Below are positions 36,518 to 45,175 of a stretch of 62,502 nucleotides of DNA, piece after piece. The stretch is taken from assembly GCA_938041505.1 (NCBI GenBank), contig CALITC010000003.1:1-62502 (forward strand), written 5' to 3'. A program made the translations under genes and the position numbers. The notes under the pieces were generated by a model, which saw only the letters and a list, made by a program, of their open reading frames with translations, ran no database searches and had not been told where the DNA came from. Source of the DNA: an uncultured Patescibacteria group bacterium. GTDB lineage: Bacteria > Patescibacteriota > JACMRA01. Each line of letters opens with the position of its first letter. The first letter of the stretch is position 1.

Positions 36518-37204
36518 TTACAAGGTTATAGCCTTGCGCCACATTTCTAGCTGGAACCGTCTGCAGTGATCACAGGTTCGAGTAGTATGCGGGCTGCTGC
36601 CTTGCATGACACACTGACGTGTCAACGAGCGTTGGTGCTCTACTGGGATGGTATTATGATGAATATCCACTCCAAATAGATGCCCGAGCTCGTGAACAAC
36701 TAGCTTTCTAAAGAAGTCATAATTCCTATTCACCTTGTCGCCAAGAAGAAGAGTGACCCCGTATTGAAAGCTCGATGCTCCCCAACTAACTCTATCTATA
36801 CTGCCATCTCTATCAACAAAGCCATTATGCCCTGTGATAAAGATTTTAGCGCCGAATCTAGATTGATACATCAACTGCATCAACCCTTCATGGTCAAGAT
36901 ATTGTTGCTGGCAGAAACTCCTATAATTGTCGATCTCGTCATCGAAATCATCAATATAGTATGTTTCTACTTCTACACCTTGGTTGTATTTGTAACGGAT
37001 ACCGCTACGATACAAGTAAGTATAAAAGTTCTCGAATTCTACTAGAAGGGTATCTAATAGAATTTGTTGCAGATTACTATCGACTGTAGGGTCGGTAATA
37101 ATCTCAACTTTTGGGGTGAAAGGCCATAAAGGCCTTACTGACAAGTCTCTCTTTAAATTGAGACCCCTGACTGGCCAGTTACGAATTGGTATTGGGTATG
37201 ACAT
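36518..37204 (-). CDS. Metzincin-type zinc protease, archaemetzincin-like
   Basis: 228 aa without signal peptide. The zinc-binding motif HELGHLFG (171-178) with Gly and a downstream His (DIHHN, 182-183) is metzincin-like. CVM (198-200, possibly supplying the Met-turn) and CDHC (211-214) match the Cys pattern of archaemetzincins, which run HExxHxxGxxH, then CxM, then CxxC. Spacings are not identical to the family consensus: there is one extra residue before the third His and only 10 residues between Met and CxxC. I therefore call it archaemetzincin-like. The N-terminal part matches nothing known to me. Confidence 0.75.
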   Translation of the reverse strand: MSYPIPIRNWPVRGLNLKRDLSVRPLWPFTPKVEIITDPTVDSNLQQILLDTLLVEFENFYTYLYRSGIRYKYNQGVEVETYYIDDFDDEIDNYRSFCQQQYLDHEGLMQLMYQSRFGAKIFITGHNGFVDRDGSIDRVSWGASSFQYGVTLLLGDKVNRNYDFFRKLVVHELGHLFGVDIHHNTIPVEHQRSLTRQCVMQGSSPHTTRTCDHCRRFQLEMWRKAITL

Positions 37205-37278
37205 AATGCCTCCTTACTAAACAACAACTCGTATAATAAACATATCAAATAAATATACTTTTGTCAAGTATTTGTCTA

Positions 37279-37305
37279 ACAAAAAACCCCTTAGATAAAG
37301 GGTTT
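37279..37305 (-). terminator. Terminator of the MscS-like gene
   Basis: On the minus strand AAACCC/GGGTTT enclose TTTATCTAAG-type sequence, then T residues. It lies 22 bases after the stop of the 226-aa gene. Confidence 0.7.
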
Positions 37306-37326
37306 AAGTATTTGATATTAGTAATA

Positions 37327-38007
37327 TTATCCTAGCCATTTGTTGAGATAGCGTTGAGCGTGTTCTCTACCACCCATTCCGAAGGCGAGACCGGCTGCAA
37401 GCGCTACGCCAAAGCTGGCTGCAGCGATAATAATTGTGATGTTGTCAGTTAGTAAAGAAAGATCGACTTGTAATTGCTCAATAGCAATGATACTACCGAA
37501 TACAATTATTGCGATTCTGGCTACTCTAGATAGGAATCTGGAATAAGCACCAAAATTGGTTCCTTTAGCAAGTGTGTCTACTAGGTTTGCAACAAAGCTG
37601 GAGGTGACTAAGACTGCTAGAATAAGAATAACGCTAATGAATAGGTTAGGTAGGTATTCCAGTAGACTTGTAACTAAGTCAGATAAGATTCCAATTTCAG
37701 CAACTTCAGCTGCAGAAGAGAAGGTTATTAACATGATTATCCAGTACAGTACTTTGCCTATAAGATTTGGAACGTCAAAATTTTGCTTGGAATTGGTTAC
37801 AAATGTTTTGAGAGGTTCGAAGTTCAACAAGCGGTTTGCTTTGACGAACTCCAAAATTCTTTGGGAAGCTGCGCGAACTACTTTTGCAATAATCCAACCT
37901 ACTAAGAGAATAATTAGTACGTTAAAGATAGTTGCTAAGCCGTTGGTGAGACCTGTACCCAAAGTTTCAAAAATATTTTCATAAAGTGTTTTGATTTGAT
38001 CAGACAT
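37327..38007 (-). CDS. MscS-like conserved TM-helix membrane protein
   Basis: 226 aa with about four or five membrane helices. IFNVLIILLVGWIIAKVVRA and the later YLPNLFISVILILAVLVTSSFVANLV are the repeated conserved TM helix seen in small MscS-related proteins. The C-terminal ASFGVALAAGLAFGMGGREHAQRYL resembles the pore helix of mechanosensitive channels. The cytosolic beta domain of full MscS is missing, so it may be a minimal family member or an accessory protein rather than a complete channel. Confidence 0.8.
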   Translation of the reverse strand: MSDQIKTLYENIFETLGTGLTNGLATIFNVLIILLVGWIIAKVVRAASQRILEFVKANRLLNFEPLKTFVTNSKQNFDVPNLIGKVLYWIIMLITFSSAAEVAEIGILSDLVTSLLEYLPNLFISVILILAVLVTSSFVANLVDTLAKGTNFGAYSRFLSRVARIAIIVFGSIIAIEQLQVDLSLLTDNITIIIAAASFGVALAAGLAFGMGGREHAQRYLNKWLG

Positions 38008-38131
38008 ATAGTATATTTATTTTATTTTTTAAGTAAGTATGTTACTTATGTAATAAGTATACCAATAGAAAAAACAGATGTCAAAAAAATTGAAATTATT
38101 GACAAAACATATTCTATGTGATTAACAATAT

Positions 38132-38791
38132 TTATTGGTACTGATTGATTGTCTCCAGGTAGTTTTGGTTATTCTGGTCAACTTTGTTCTGTAGTGAGTT
38201 TGGGTCTACATCAAAGTCTTGGACATTGATGCTTTGGTATTCGTTAAAATTCTCGTAGAGCACAGTATCTACAAGATTGTACTCTTGAGTGGTGTTGTTG
38301 TAGAAAAATACATCGGTTAACTCCTGATTCTCTTCTTCAAAAGATTGGAATATATAGATGCCGTTGTTGTCTTCTCTGCCAAGTGAGTAGATATACACAT
38401 TACATGTTTTTAATTCCTCAGTTTCTATGTTGCAGTCTTTAAGATTTGTGAGTAAATTACCTTCTTTAGTAGTAAGATTGCAGGTGTTAGGGTATTCGCG
38501 ATTGGAATCACATCCGTTGCCGCTTAACGAGTAGTTTTCACTACTTTGGATAGTTTTGTCGAACGGTGATGTGGTTTTGACTTGTTCTTCTTTGTTAGGA
38601 GCGGGTTTGAGAGGTTGGAATTCTCTCTCTTCTTCAATTATAATCTGGTCTTGATCTCCTCTTACTTCAGAAGCTAAGGGGTTGCTGATATCGCTCCTAT
38701 TTTGAATATATAGAACTAGCAATGTTCCGCAGATAATAGTGAGAACTGCGATGGTAATTAGGGCTATTTTTAATTCTTTAGTTAGAGTCAT
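38132..38791 (-). CDS. Membrane-anchored extracytoplasmic hypothetical protein
   Basis: One N-terminal TM helix (IALITIAVLTIICGTLLVLYI) followed by about 185 exported residues with six Cys, including NGCDSNREYPNTCNL, LKDCNIETEELKTC. Probably disulfide-linked. No family recognised. The ATG overlaps the end of the M23-lectin gene by 14 bases, so the two are translated as a pair and may work together at the envelope. Confidence 0.7.
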   Translation of the reverse strand: MTLTKELKIALITIAVLTIICGTLLVLYIQNRSDISNPLASEVRGDQDQIIIEEEREFQPLKPAPNKEEQVKTTSPFDKTIQSSENYSLSGNGCDSNREYPNTCNLTTKEGNLLTNLKDCNIETEELKTCNVYIYSLGREDNNGIYIFQSFEEENQELTDVFFYNNTTQEYNLVDTVLYENFNEYQSINVQDFDVDPNSLQNKVDQNNQNYLETINQYQ

Positions 38792-40004
38792 AATCAGATA
38801 AATTAATTGGTGCGTTTAGAACAGGATAAGTTTCGTTAGACAGGCGGAAGTATTGTCCTGGATCGCTTTGAGTGCAAGTCTTCAAGTGTATGTGTGATCC
38901 GGTTACGTTACCGCTTTGACTAACTATGCACTTGCCAGTATTTGAATTTTTTATGTTAAAGGTAAATGTTTTTTCCCATCTTTGGGTTAAGCTGTTGCTG
39001 CAGATTTTTGCTTTTAAGAAAAGACTGCCAGTATCGGTTAAGCATAAGTTAGAATTTCCTTCTATTCTTTGGGTCTCTGGATTGAGTGTCCAAAGACTTG
39101 TACTTCCAGGGTTGTCGCTTAATCTTAAATTAGAATGGTCTACAGCTCGATCTGCCTTCAAAACTTTTTGAGTTCCGTATAGGTAGATAGAATTCTGTTG
39201 ACCATCGTAACTTTGTACACTTGGTGGGTAGTTGATTGACGTGTAAGTCACACCTTGCTGCGGAACTCCGTTTACACAGTCACCAAGGTTGATTGCTTCG
39301 TTGCAATCGTCAAATGGTGTTACAACGGTAACTCCTGGCGACTGGTTGTTTTGGAAGTGTAGGTGGACTCCTGGGATTGTACATGCTGCGTTACCACAAG
39401 TGTATCCAGTTCCACCAAAGTCTCCAAGAATAGTACCTTGCCTGACGGGTGCGCCGACTGTAATGCCTGGGCGAAGAGAGTTCGCTTTCATATGCAGGTA
39501 CATTGCATAAGTTCCATCGTTGTGCTGAACTAAAACATGATTACCGTTCCAAATCCCACCTTGGTTATAGCAGTTTTGGTAAGAGTTGCACCAATTGTTC
39601 CATTTACCACCAAAATTGGCTGTGATAACCACCCCTTTGCGAGCGACTGCTACCTCTAAGTTGTTACCAAAGAAATCAATTGCACGAGTGCTTTGGTGTG
39701 AGTAAGGGCCAAAATATGATTGAGTTACGTAAGAGTAAGAAGGTGCTGCGAAAGGAAGCTTGTAAGAGTCTGTTAAACTTTGCGAAATTGGTCTTGTATA
39801 GAGTTCTGGGTATAATTCGGTTTTGAGTAGATCTATGCGCTGTGAAGGGTTGAGATTCGCATCATCGAAGTGGTCGTGATGTTCTACATGCTCGCCTTCT
39901 CCTGGAATGTGCTCGATCTCGTGATGATCATCAGAGGCAGTAACACCAACAGTAAGTTGGATAAATAGCATAGATACGGCTAGTATTGACTGTAAGATTT
40001 TCAT
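38778..40004 (-). CDS. Secreted M23 peptidase with ricin-type lectin domain
   Basis: Signal peptide MKILQSILAVSMLFIQLTVGVTA, a His/Glu-rich segment, then an M23 domain with HQSTRAID (first zinc ligands), HVLVQHNDGTYAMYLH and GVHLHFQ. The C-terminal half (about 265-400) is a ricin-type beta-trefoil: LYGTQKVLKAD, SNLCLTD, NTGKCIVSQ and similar repeats. It would cut peptidoglycan while binding sugar. An in-frame ATG at 40043 lies within the -10 box (minus-strand TATACT), so the start is set to the ATG at 40004, which also gives a proper signal peptide. It overlaps the next gene by 14 bases. Confidence 0.88.
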   Translation of the reverse strand: MKILQSILAVSMLFIQLTVGVTASDDHHEIEHIPGEGEHVEHHDHFDDANLNPSQRIDLLKTELYPELYTRPISQSLTDSYKLPFAAPSYSYVTQSYFGPYSHQSTRAIDFFGNNLEVAVARKGVVITANFGGKWNNWCNSYQNCYNQGGIWNGNHVLVQHNDGTYAMYLHMKANSLRPGITVGAPVRQGTILGDFGGTGYTCGNAACTIPGVHLHFQNNQSPGVTVVTPFDDCNEAINLGDCVNGVPQQGVTYTSINYPPSVQSYDGQQNSIYLYGTQKVLKADRAVDHSNLRLSDNPGSTSLWTLNPETQRIEGNSNLCLTDTGSLFLKAKICSNSLTQRWEKTFTFNIKNSNTGKCIVSQSGNVTGSHIHLKTCTQSDPGQYFRLSNETYPVLNAPINLSDYDSN

Positions 40005-40034
40005 ATTTTTGTTTATGTTCTGCTTTATATCATT

Positions 40035-40063
40035 AGTATACATTATTTACTCGTAGTTGACAA
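40035..40063 (-). promoter_or_regulatory. Promoter of the M23-lectin operon
   Basis: Minus-strand TTGTCA (40058-40063), 17 bases, TATACT (40035-40040). The predicted start of transcription is about 24 bases before the chosen ATG. Confidence 0.75.
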
Positions 40064-40085
40064 ATTACCTGGTGTTTTAGTATTT
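40057..40085 (+). promoter_or_regulatory. Divergent promoter of the His-rich secreted protein gene
   Basis: TTGACA (40057-40062), 17 bases, GTATTT (40080-40085). Its -35 overlaps the -35 of the minus-strand promoter, so the two could be co-regulated. Confidence 0.5.
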
Positions 40086-40122
40086 CTTGATGGTTAAGAT
40101 TATATTGGGATTTGATAAAGCG

Positions 40123-40494
40123 ATGAAATTATTTTCTTCTATTCTTGTTGCTGTGGTGCCATGGATCTTTGTTTTTCCGGTGAGTGCTCATGTAACGGGA
40201 GAGCATGCTCACTTGGCTAACCAAAAGCATCCACAACACACAGTCCAAAAGAAAACACCTGCAGTTTTTGTTCAGCCCAAAATTAAGGTTGTCGAAGTCC
40301 AGGTTGTTGAAGTTGATTGGTGTACACATCATCCAGTTTTAACGGCTTCTATGGTTAAAGATTTACTTCATTATGCTCGTGTTTATCAGAATGCTGGTCA
40401 GGCACAGTCTTATCAGATCGCTACTAGTCACGGGAATGTAATCCATGCAAGGGTTTTCAAAAACCATTTTGGTAATGTGTGTTTAAGTAATTAA
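40123..40494 (+). CDS. Small secreted His-rich protein
   Basis: Signal peptide MKLFSSILVAVVPWIFVFPVSA, then HVTGEHAHLANQKHPQH, a Val/Lys-rich stretch, and a C-terminal domain with two Cys (VDWCTHHP and GNVCLSN). Unknown family. His clustering suggests metal binding. Upstream in-frame starts at 40087 and 40090 fall before or at the predicted transcription start, so ATG 40123 is chosen; it also places the signal peptide correctly. Confidence 0.65.
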   Translation: MKLFSSILVAVVPWIFVFPVSAHVTGEHAHLANQKHPQHTVQKKTPAVFVQPKIKVVEVQVVEVDWCTHHPVLTASMVKDLLHYARVYQNAGQAQSYQIATSHGNVIHARVFKNHFGNVCLSN

Positions 40495-40610
40495 AAATAC
40501 TTTTCTTAACTAGCAATAATCTGTATTTGTATGATACAGGTTAGTTTTTTATTGACTTTATTTGTGTGGTAAATTATCAATCTTGGTGTTGATATATAAG
40601 GAATTTAGAA

Positions 40611-40967
40611 TTGAAAAAACTACTTAACTTAGCAATTACCAGTATTTTGTTTGTTCCTGCGACGTTTGTTGTCCAATCACAAGCAAGAGCTCACGAGTGT
40701 CAGATTAATAGTAACCATGTGACGAGTGTATTAGAAAATGAAACATTAGCCATAGTCTGTCATGAGGTCATTTCTCGACAACTTAGCTCAGGGCACAAAT
40801 TAATCGCTATTCCAACCAATGGCAATGACGCAACCTACGTTGATGCAACATTGAATACTGATGGTACCATAACGGTAGGCTGGACTGACTCATATAATTG
40901 TTCAGGAGGGAATTGCGAGCCAAAAGGGGGTGCTTATTACAAAAATCATAATAATTATCACCATTAA
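40611..40967 (+). CDS. Small secreted hypothetical protein (118 aa)
   Basis: TTG start with AAGGAA 7 bases upstream. Signal peptide (KLLNLAITSILFVPATFVV, cut near ARA), then a domain with four Cys (HECQIN, AIVCHE, YNCSGGNCEP) and a His/Asn tail. No family recognised. It lies 117 bases after the His-rich secreted protein gene. Confidence 0.65.
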   Translation: MKKLLNLAITSILFVPATFVVQSQARAHECQINSNHVTSVLENETLAIVCHEVISRQLSSGHKLIAIPTNGNDATYVDATLNTDGTITVGWTDSYNCSGGNCEPKGGAYYKNHNNYHH

Positions 40968-41018
40968 TTTTACGATCCAAATAGTTGATATCTGTTCATC
41001 TTTTTTTACGAAGATGGA

Positions 41019-42080
41019 CTATTTTTTGGCTGTGTGGTGTTCTAAAAAATGAAGGGCTTTCCGTTCTGCTACGGAGAGATTTATAAGACCGTGATTTTTA
41101 TCAAATTTATTGATAATTTGTGGTAGGGTATTGTCCAAATACGCATCTAAAACACCCGGATAAATATAATATTTACGACAAACTGACGGAGTGTTTCCTA
41201 ATTTTTTTGAAGTATAGATAATTGCTTTTGTAATCTTTTCTTTTTGTTTGGAATTAGTATTTTCATATCCTGTATTTTCGAGTGTCATCAATGTTAATAC
41301 CGTTGCCCACCAGGTCCTAAAGTCTTTGGCGGTGAATTTATCTCCTGTAATTTTGTGTAAATATATATTGATATCAGTTGACGTAATATCGTGTTTTTTT
41401 CCATTGTAGTCAAAGTATTTGAAGAGCTCATAACCAGGTATATCCATGCATTTGGAGACTATTTGAAATAGTTTTTTGTTACTTACTTCTATGCGGTGAT
41501 CTTTGTGACTTTTACCTTGGAATTCGAACTTGAAATCTGTCTCCGGATTAAGCGAAATGTGCTTTTTTCTCAAGGTGGTCAATCCGTAGGTATCATTAGT
41601 TTTAGCGTATTTGATATTCCCGACACGAATCAGAGTTATATCTAATAATTTGATAACTGTTGCGACTACTTGGCTTTTGTGCAGGTCGATATCGGTGCTG
41701 GCAATATCCCGGTCTACTTGATGGCGAATTCTGGCTAAATGATGACCAAAATCTATCATTCGTTTGTGGTTAGAAATATTCTTGTAGTCTCTCCAGTCTG
41801 AGTGGTATTTGTATTGGAGACGGCTTCGCTTATCTCTACCTGTTGCTTGAAGGTGAGAGTTGCGAATAGGACTTATCCATACATTTGTATATGCGGGTGG
41901 TATACCAAGTGAGTTGATTCGGTTTTTCTCAGATTTGTCTGTGATTAAATTACCGTTTGGTAAGTAATATGCATACCCTTTACCTGATCTTTTGCGAGTA
42001 ATTCCTGGAATATGGTGAGATATGTATATCAACCCTGCGCTTGAAGCAGCATTTATTGATTTTTGTTTTCTGCTGTTCAT
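41019..42080 (-). CDS. DNA topoisomerase IB (poxvirus-like)
   Basis: Relaxes supercoils through a 3'-phosphotyrosine intermediate. YAYYLPNG, IPPAYTNVWISP, QATGRDKRSRLQYKYH, LIRVGN, GKSHKDHRIE, FTAKDFRTWWAT and the catalytic Tyr in CRKYYIYPGVL (Tyr305) are all family marks, covering the Arg, Lys, Arg, His/Lys and Tyr positions. The 353-aa length is normal for bacterial homologues, which are patchily distributed. Divergent from polA. Confidence 0.95.
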   Translation of the reverse strand: MNSRKQKSINAASSAGLIYISHHIPGITRKRSGKGYAYYLPNGNLITDKSEKNRINSLGIPPAYTNVWISPIRNSHLQATGRDKRSRLQYKYHSDWRDYKNISNHKRMIDFGHHLARIRHQVDRDIASTDIDLHKSQVVATVIKLLDITLIRVGNIKYAKTNDTYGLTTLRKKHISLNPETDFKFEFQGKSHKDHRIEVSNKKLFQIVSKCMDIPGYELFKYFDYNGKKHDITSTDINIYLHKITGDKFTAKDFRTWWATVLTLMTLENTGYENTNSKQKEKITKAIIYTSKKLGNTPSVCRKYYIYPGVLDAYLDNTLPQIINKFDKNHGLINLSVAERKALHFLEHHTAKK

Positions 42081-42194
42081 ATATATTTCTGTCGTTGTAT
42101 TTACACTAATTATACATTAATTGACTGTTTATGACAACCTTTAACTCGACCTTGCTCTAATTTGGATAGTGTGGTTTCATCCCTACTATATATG

Positions 42195-44756
42195 GCTAAA
42201 CAGAAAATTTTGTTGATTGATGGGTCAAATCTAATATTTCGCGCGTACTTTGCTTTTCAGCGAAGTGGTTTGACCACAGCTGATGGTCGCCCGAGCGGGG
42301 CTGTATTTGGATTTTTAAGACTGTTTGTCGATGCTTTGCAAAAAGAGCTTCCTGATGAGGTGTATGTAGCCTGGGATCCCAAAGGGGGAACATTTCGTGA
42401 TAAGGAATTTGAGTACTACAAGGCTAACCGCCCTGATGAGATGCCAGAGGATTTGTTTGAGCAGCTTATGGAAGTGCATAAGATATTGGATTATTTGGGA
42501 ATTAAGAATAAAGCAATCAAAGGTATCGAAGCTGACGATATTATTGGAACTCTCTCTCAAAAAGCAGTAGATAATGGTTGGACTGTGAAGGTGTTTAGTG
42601 GGGATCGAGATTTGTTTCAATTGGTGAATAAGAGTGTCAAAGTATTATATCCTTCTCGCAAGGGTGGGTTGGATTTGTTTGGAGAAAAAGAAGTGGAGAT
42701 TAAGATGGGAGTTAAGCCTTCTCAGATAATAGATTACAAAGGATTGAGTGGTGATGCTTCTGATAATATCAAAGGTGTACCTGGTGTAGGGGAGAAAACT
42801 GCACAAAAATTACTTAGGCAATTCAAGACTTTTGAGGATATTTTTAAAAATGTGGACGAAGTTACTCCTGCTGGTTTGCAACAAAAGCTCAAAGACAATG
42901 AGCAATTAGCTCGAGACTCGTACTATCTAGCAACTGTCAAAACTGACTGTGATGTCGATATCGATTGGGCAAAACCGCGTCCATTTGCAATTAACAATGA
43001 CAAAGTGCAAGAATTTGTTGAAGAATATGGCTTAAAGAGTTTGAGAAAGGCCTTACCTGAGCTTTTGAAGAATTACGGCGAGAAGATTGAGTTTGCTCCA
43101 AGCCAGGAAGTATCAAACACGGCGACTACAAAAAAGGTGGAAGAATTTACGGCCAGCACTGCAGAATTAACGAAAGTGTTGAAGAATTTACCGAGACTTG
43201 CGGTTAGTGTTGGTGAGATTAATACCATCGGATTTGAATTTGAGGGTAAAGATTTGTATAAGGTTGTGGATGATATTCCTGCGTTGCTTGCGGATTATTC
43301 TGGAGAAGTTTTTGTGTGGGATTCTAAGAAATTGATTAAGGATATCGGTTTTGAGGCTAATTATGTTGATATTATGCTCGGCCTTTACGTCTGGGATTCG
43401 AGCTGGAAGCAAGATATTGATTTTCTAGTTCATGATATTGGGTATGGAGATCACGGATCAGAACAGGATGCTTTGAAAATGTTATGGGTTGGTGATTATC
43501 TGATGTCTCAGCTTGATTCAACGCGGCAGAATTTATGGCTTCGCTTGGAGAATCCGGTGGCGCAGATACTTGCCAGAATGGAGCTAGAAGGGGTGTATAT
43601 TGATAAGGTGAGATTGCAAAAGCTTAACAAAAAACTAGAAGCCAAGAAAGCTGAATTTACGAAGAGTATCTATGCTAAAATTGGCCGAGAGGACTTCAAT
43701 ATTAATTCGACGCAGCAATTATCTGCTGCTTTGGCTGAGGCTGGGTATAAGCTTGGGAAGAAGAATAAGAATGGCGGATATTCTACCAGTGTGAAAATAC
43801 TGGAGAAGCTGGTAGATAGTGACGAGAGGGGCTTGATACAAGATATTCTTGACTACCGGACAGTTACCAAATTGCATAGCTCTTTTACGGATACATTTTT
43901 GGAAATGCTGGATAAGGATTCTCGTCTACATACTGAATATGTTCAGAACAAAGTACCCTCTGGAAGACTGTCTTCGGTAAATCCTAATTTGCAGAATATC
44001 CCGATTCGGAACCCTGAGTACGGGCCGCTTATTCGATCTTGTTTTGCAGCTCCCAAGGGTAAGAAAATAGTCAGCGCTGATTATTCGCAGATCGAGCTTC
44101 GTGTGCTAGCGCATGTGTCGGGTGACCCGGTGTTGGTAGAGGCATTTACGGAGGATCAAGATATCCATGCAAGGACGGCGTCGGAGATTTTTGAGATTCC
44201 TCTTGATGAAGTTGGCTCCAAAGAACGCGGCTTAGGTAAGACTCTTAATTTTGCTCTTGTGTATCAACAAGGTGTCTTTTCTACGGCTAAGCAGCTAGGG
44301 ATTAGTGTGGCAGAGGCGAAAGAGTTTATCGAGAAATATTTTGATAGATTTAAGAATATTAAGCCACTAGTAGATAAGATTATTGCTGGGGCGTATGAGA
44401 ATGAGTTTGTAGAGACTGTATTTGGCCGCAGGGTGTATTTTAAGAATATTAACAGCTCTATGGGTATGGTAAAGGCCGCGAATGAGAGAATTGCCTTTAA
44501 TGCAGTATTGCAGGGTACTGGGACTGGGGATATTACTAAGTTTGCGATGATTCGGATAGATCGAGAAATCAAGAAGCAGGGTTTGGATATGAAAATGCTT
44601 CTGCAAGTGCATGATGAGCTGGTGTTCGAAGTTGCTGATAAAGATGTGGAGCAAGCAAAAAAAATTATTGTTGAGCAAATGGAGCTGGATCAGCCACTCA
44701 AAGTACCACTTAAGGTTGATATTGGAGTGGGAGATAACTGGGCAGAAAGCAAATAA
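42195..44756 (+). CDS. polA: DNA polymerase I
   Basis: Three regions. The 5'-3' exonuclease (1-290) has ILLIDGSNLIFRAYFA, IEADDIIGTL, FSGDRDLFQLV and GDASDNIKGVPGVGEKTA. The central 3'-5' exonuclease-like region (about 310-440) reads RLAVSVGEINTIGFEF where active enzymes have a DxE motif, so proofreading is probably lost, as in Taq. The polymerase domain has SGRLSSVNPNLQNIP, SADYSQIELRVLAHVSGD and QVHDELVFEV. A TTG at 42162 would extend the frame by 11 residues, but the ATG at 42195 begins the conserved N-terminus. No strong Shine-Dalgarno. Confidence 0.95.
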   Translation, partial: AKQKILLIDGSNLIFRAYFAFQRSGLTTADGRPSGAVFGFLRLFVDALQKELPDEVYVAWDPKGGTFRDKEFEYYKANRPDEMPEDLFEQLMEVHKILDYLGIKNKAIKGIEADDIIGTLSQKAVDNGWTVKVFSGDRDLFQLVNKSVKVLYPSRKGGLDLFGEKEVEIKMGVKPSQIIDYKGLSGDASDNIKGVPGVGEKTAQKLLRQFKTFEDIFKNVDEVTPAGLQQKLKDNEQLARDSYYLATVKTDCDVDIDWAKPRPFAINNDKVQEFVEEYGLKSLRKALPELLKNYGEKIEFAPSQEVSNTATTKKVEEFTASTAELTKVLKNLPRLAVSVGEINTIGFEFEGKDLYKVVDDIPALLADYSGEVFVWDSKKLIKDIGFEANYVDIMLGLYVWDSSWKQDIDFLVHDIGYGDHGSEQDALKMLWVGDYLMSQLDSTRQNLWLRLENPVAQILARMELEGVYIDKVRLQKLNKKLEAKKAEFTKSIYAKIGREDFNINSTQQLSAALAEAGYKLGKKNKNGGYSTSVKILEKLVDSDERGLIQDILDYRTVTKLHSSFTDTFLEMLDKDSRLHTEYVQNKVPSGRLSSVNPNLQNIPIRNPEYGPLIRSCFAAPKGKKIVSADYSQIELRVLAHVSGDPVLVEAFTEDQDIHARTASEIFEIPLDEVGSKERGLGKTLNFALVYQQGVFSTAKQLGISVAEAKEFIEKYFDRFKNIKPLVDKIIAGAYENEFVETVFGRRVYFKNINSSMGMVKAANERIAFNAVLQGTGTGDITKFAMIRIDREIKKQGLDMKMLLQVHDELVFEVADKDVEQAKKIIVEQMELDQPLKVPLKVDIGVGDNWAESK

Positions 44757-44775
44757 TGTAATATTATATATCTAT

Positions 44776-45123
44776 ATGGATTCTAAAATTGTTTCTTTTA
44801 AAGATTATGTTGTGGAGGACGTGTTGCTCGGTGTTCCGGGGATTACTTCTCGAGCGATGTTTGGTGGGTATGGGATATATCAAGATGGCTTTGTATTTGG
44901 GCTGATTGTTAGTGATCATGAGTTGTTTTTCAAAGTAGGGGATTCTAATCGTGGAGATTATGAGAAAGCTGGAAGTCATCCTTTTGTGTACGAACAAGGT
45001 AACCACAAAGCTACTACGATGAATTATTGGAAAGTTCCAGATGAGGTTATGGAGAACAAAGAAGAGATAAGAATATGGGTTAAGAAGGCTGTAGAGGTGA
45101 GTAAGAAAGCGAAGAAAAAATAG
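44776..45123 (+). CDS. TfoX N-terminal domain protein
   Basis: About 115 aa. RAMFGGYGIYQDGFVFGLIV, ELFFKVGD, YEKAGSHPF and MNYWKVPDEV match the TfoX_N domain, known from a competence regulator but widespread alone. The frame could be opened further upstream inside polA. The ATG at 44776, 20 bases after the polA stop, fits the domain start. The C-terminal tail is Lys-rich. Confidence 0.88.
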   Translation: MDSKIVSFKDYVVEDVLLGVPGITSRAMFGGYGIYQDGFVFGLIVSDHELFFKVGDSNRGDYEKAGSHPFVYEQGNHKATTMNYWKVPDEVMENKEEIRIWVKKAVEVSKKAKKK

Positions 45124-45125
45124 AA

Positions 45126-45154
45126 TTGTCATTAATATTATTATGTGATATACT
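45126..45154 (+). promoter_or_regulatory. Promoter of the 672-aa surface protein gene
   Basis: TTGTCA (45126-45131), 17 bases, TATACT (45149-45154), with start ATG at 45176. The same TTGTCA/TATACT pair occurs at the M23-lectin gene and the 54927 gene. Confidence 0.75.
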
Positions 45155-45175
45155 TATTAGTATGTTCTAATAAAT

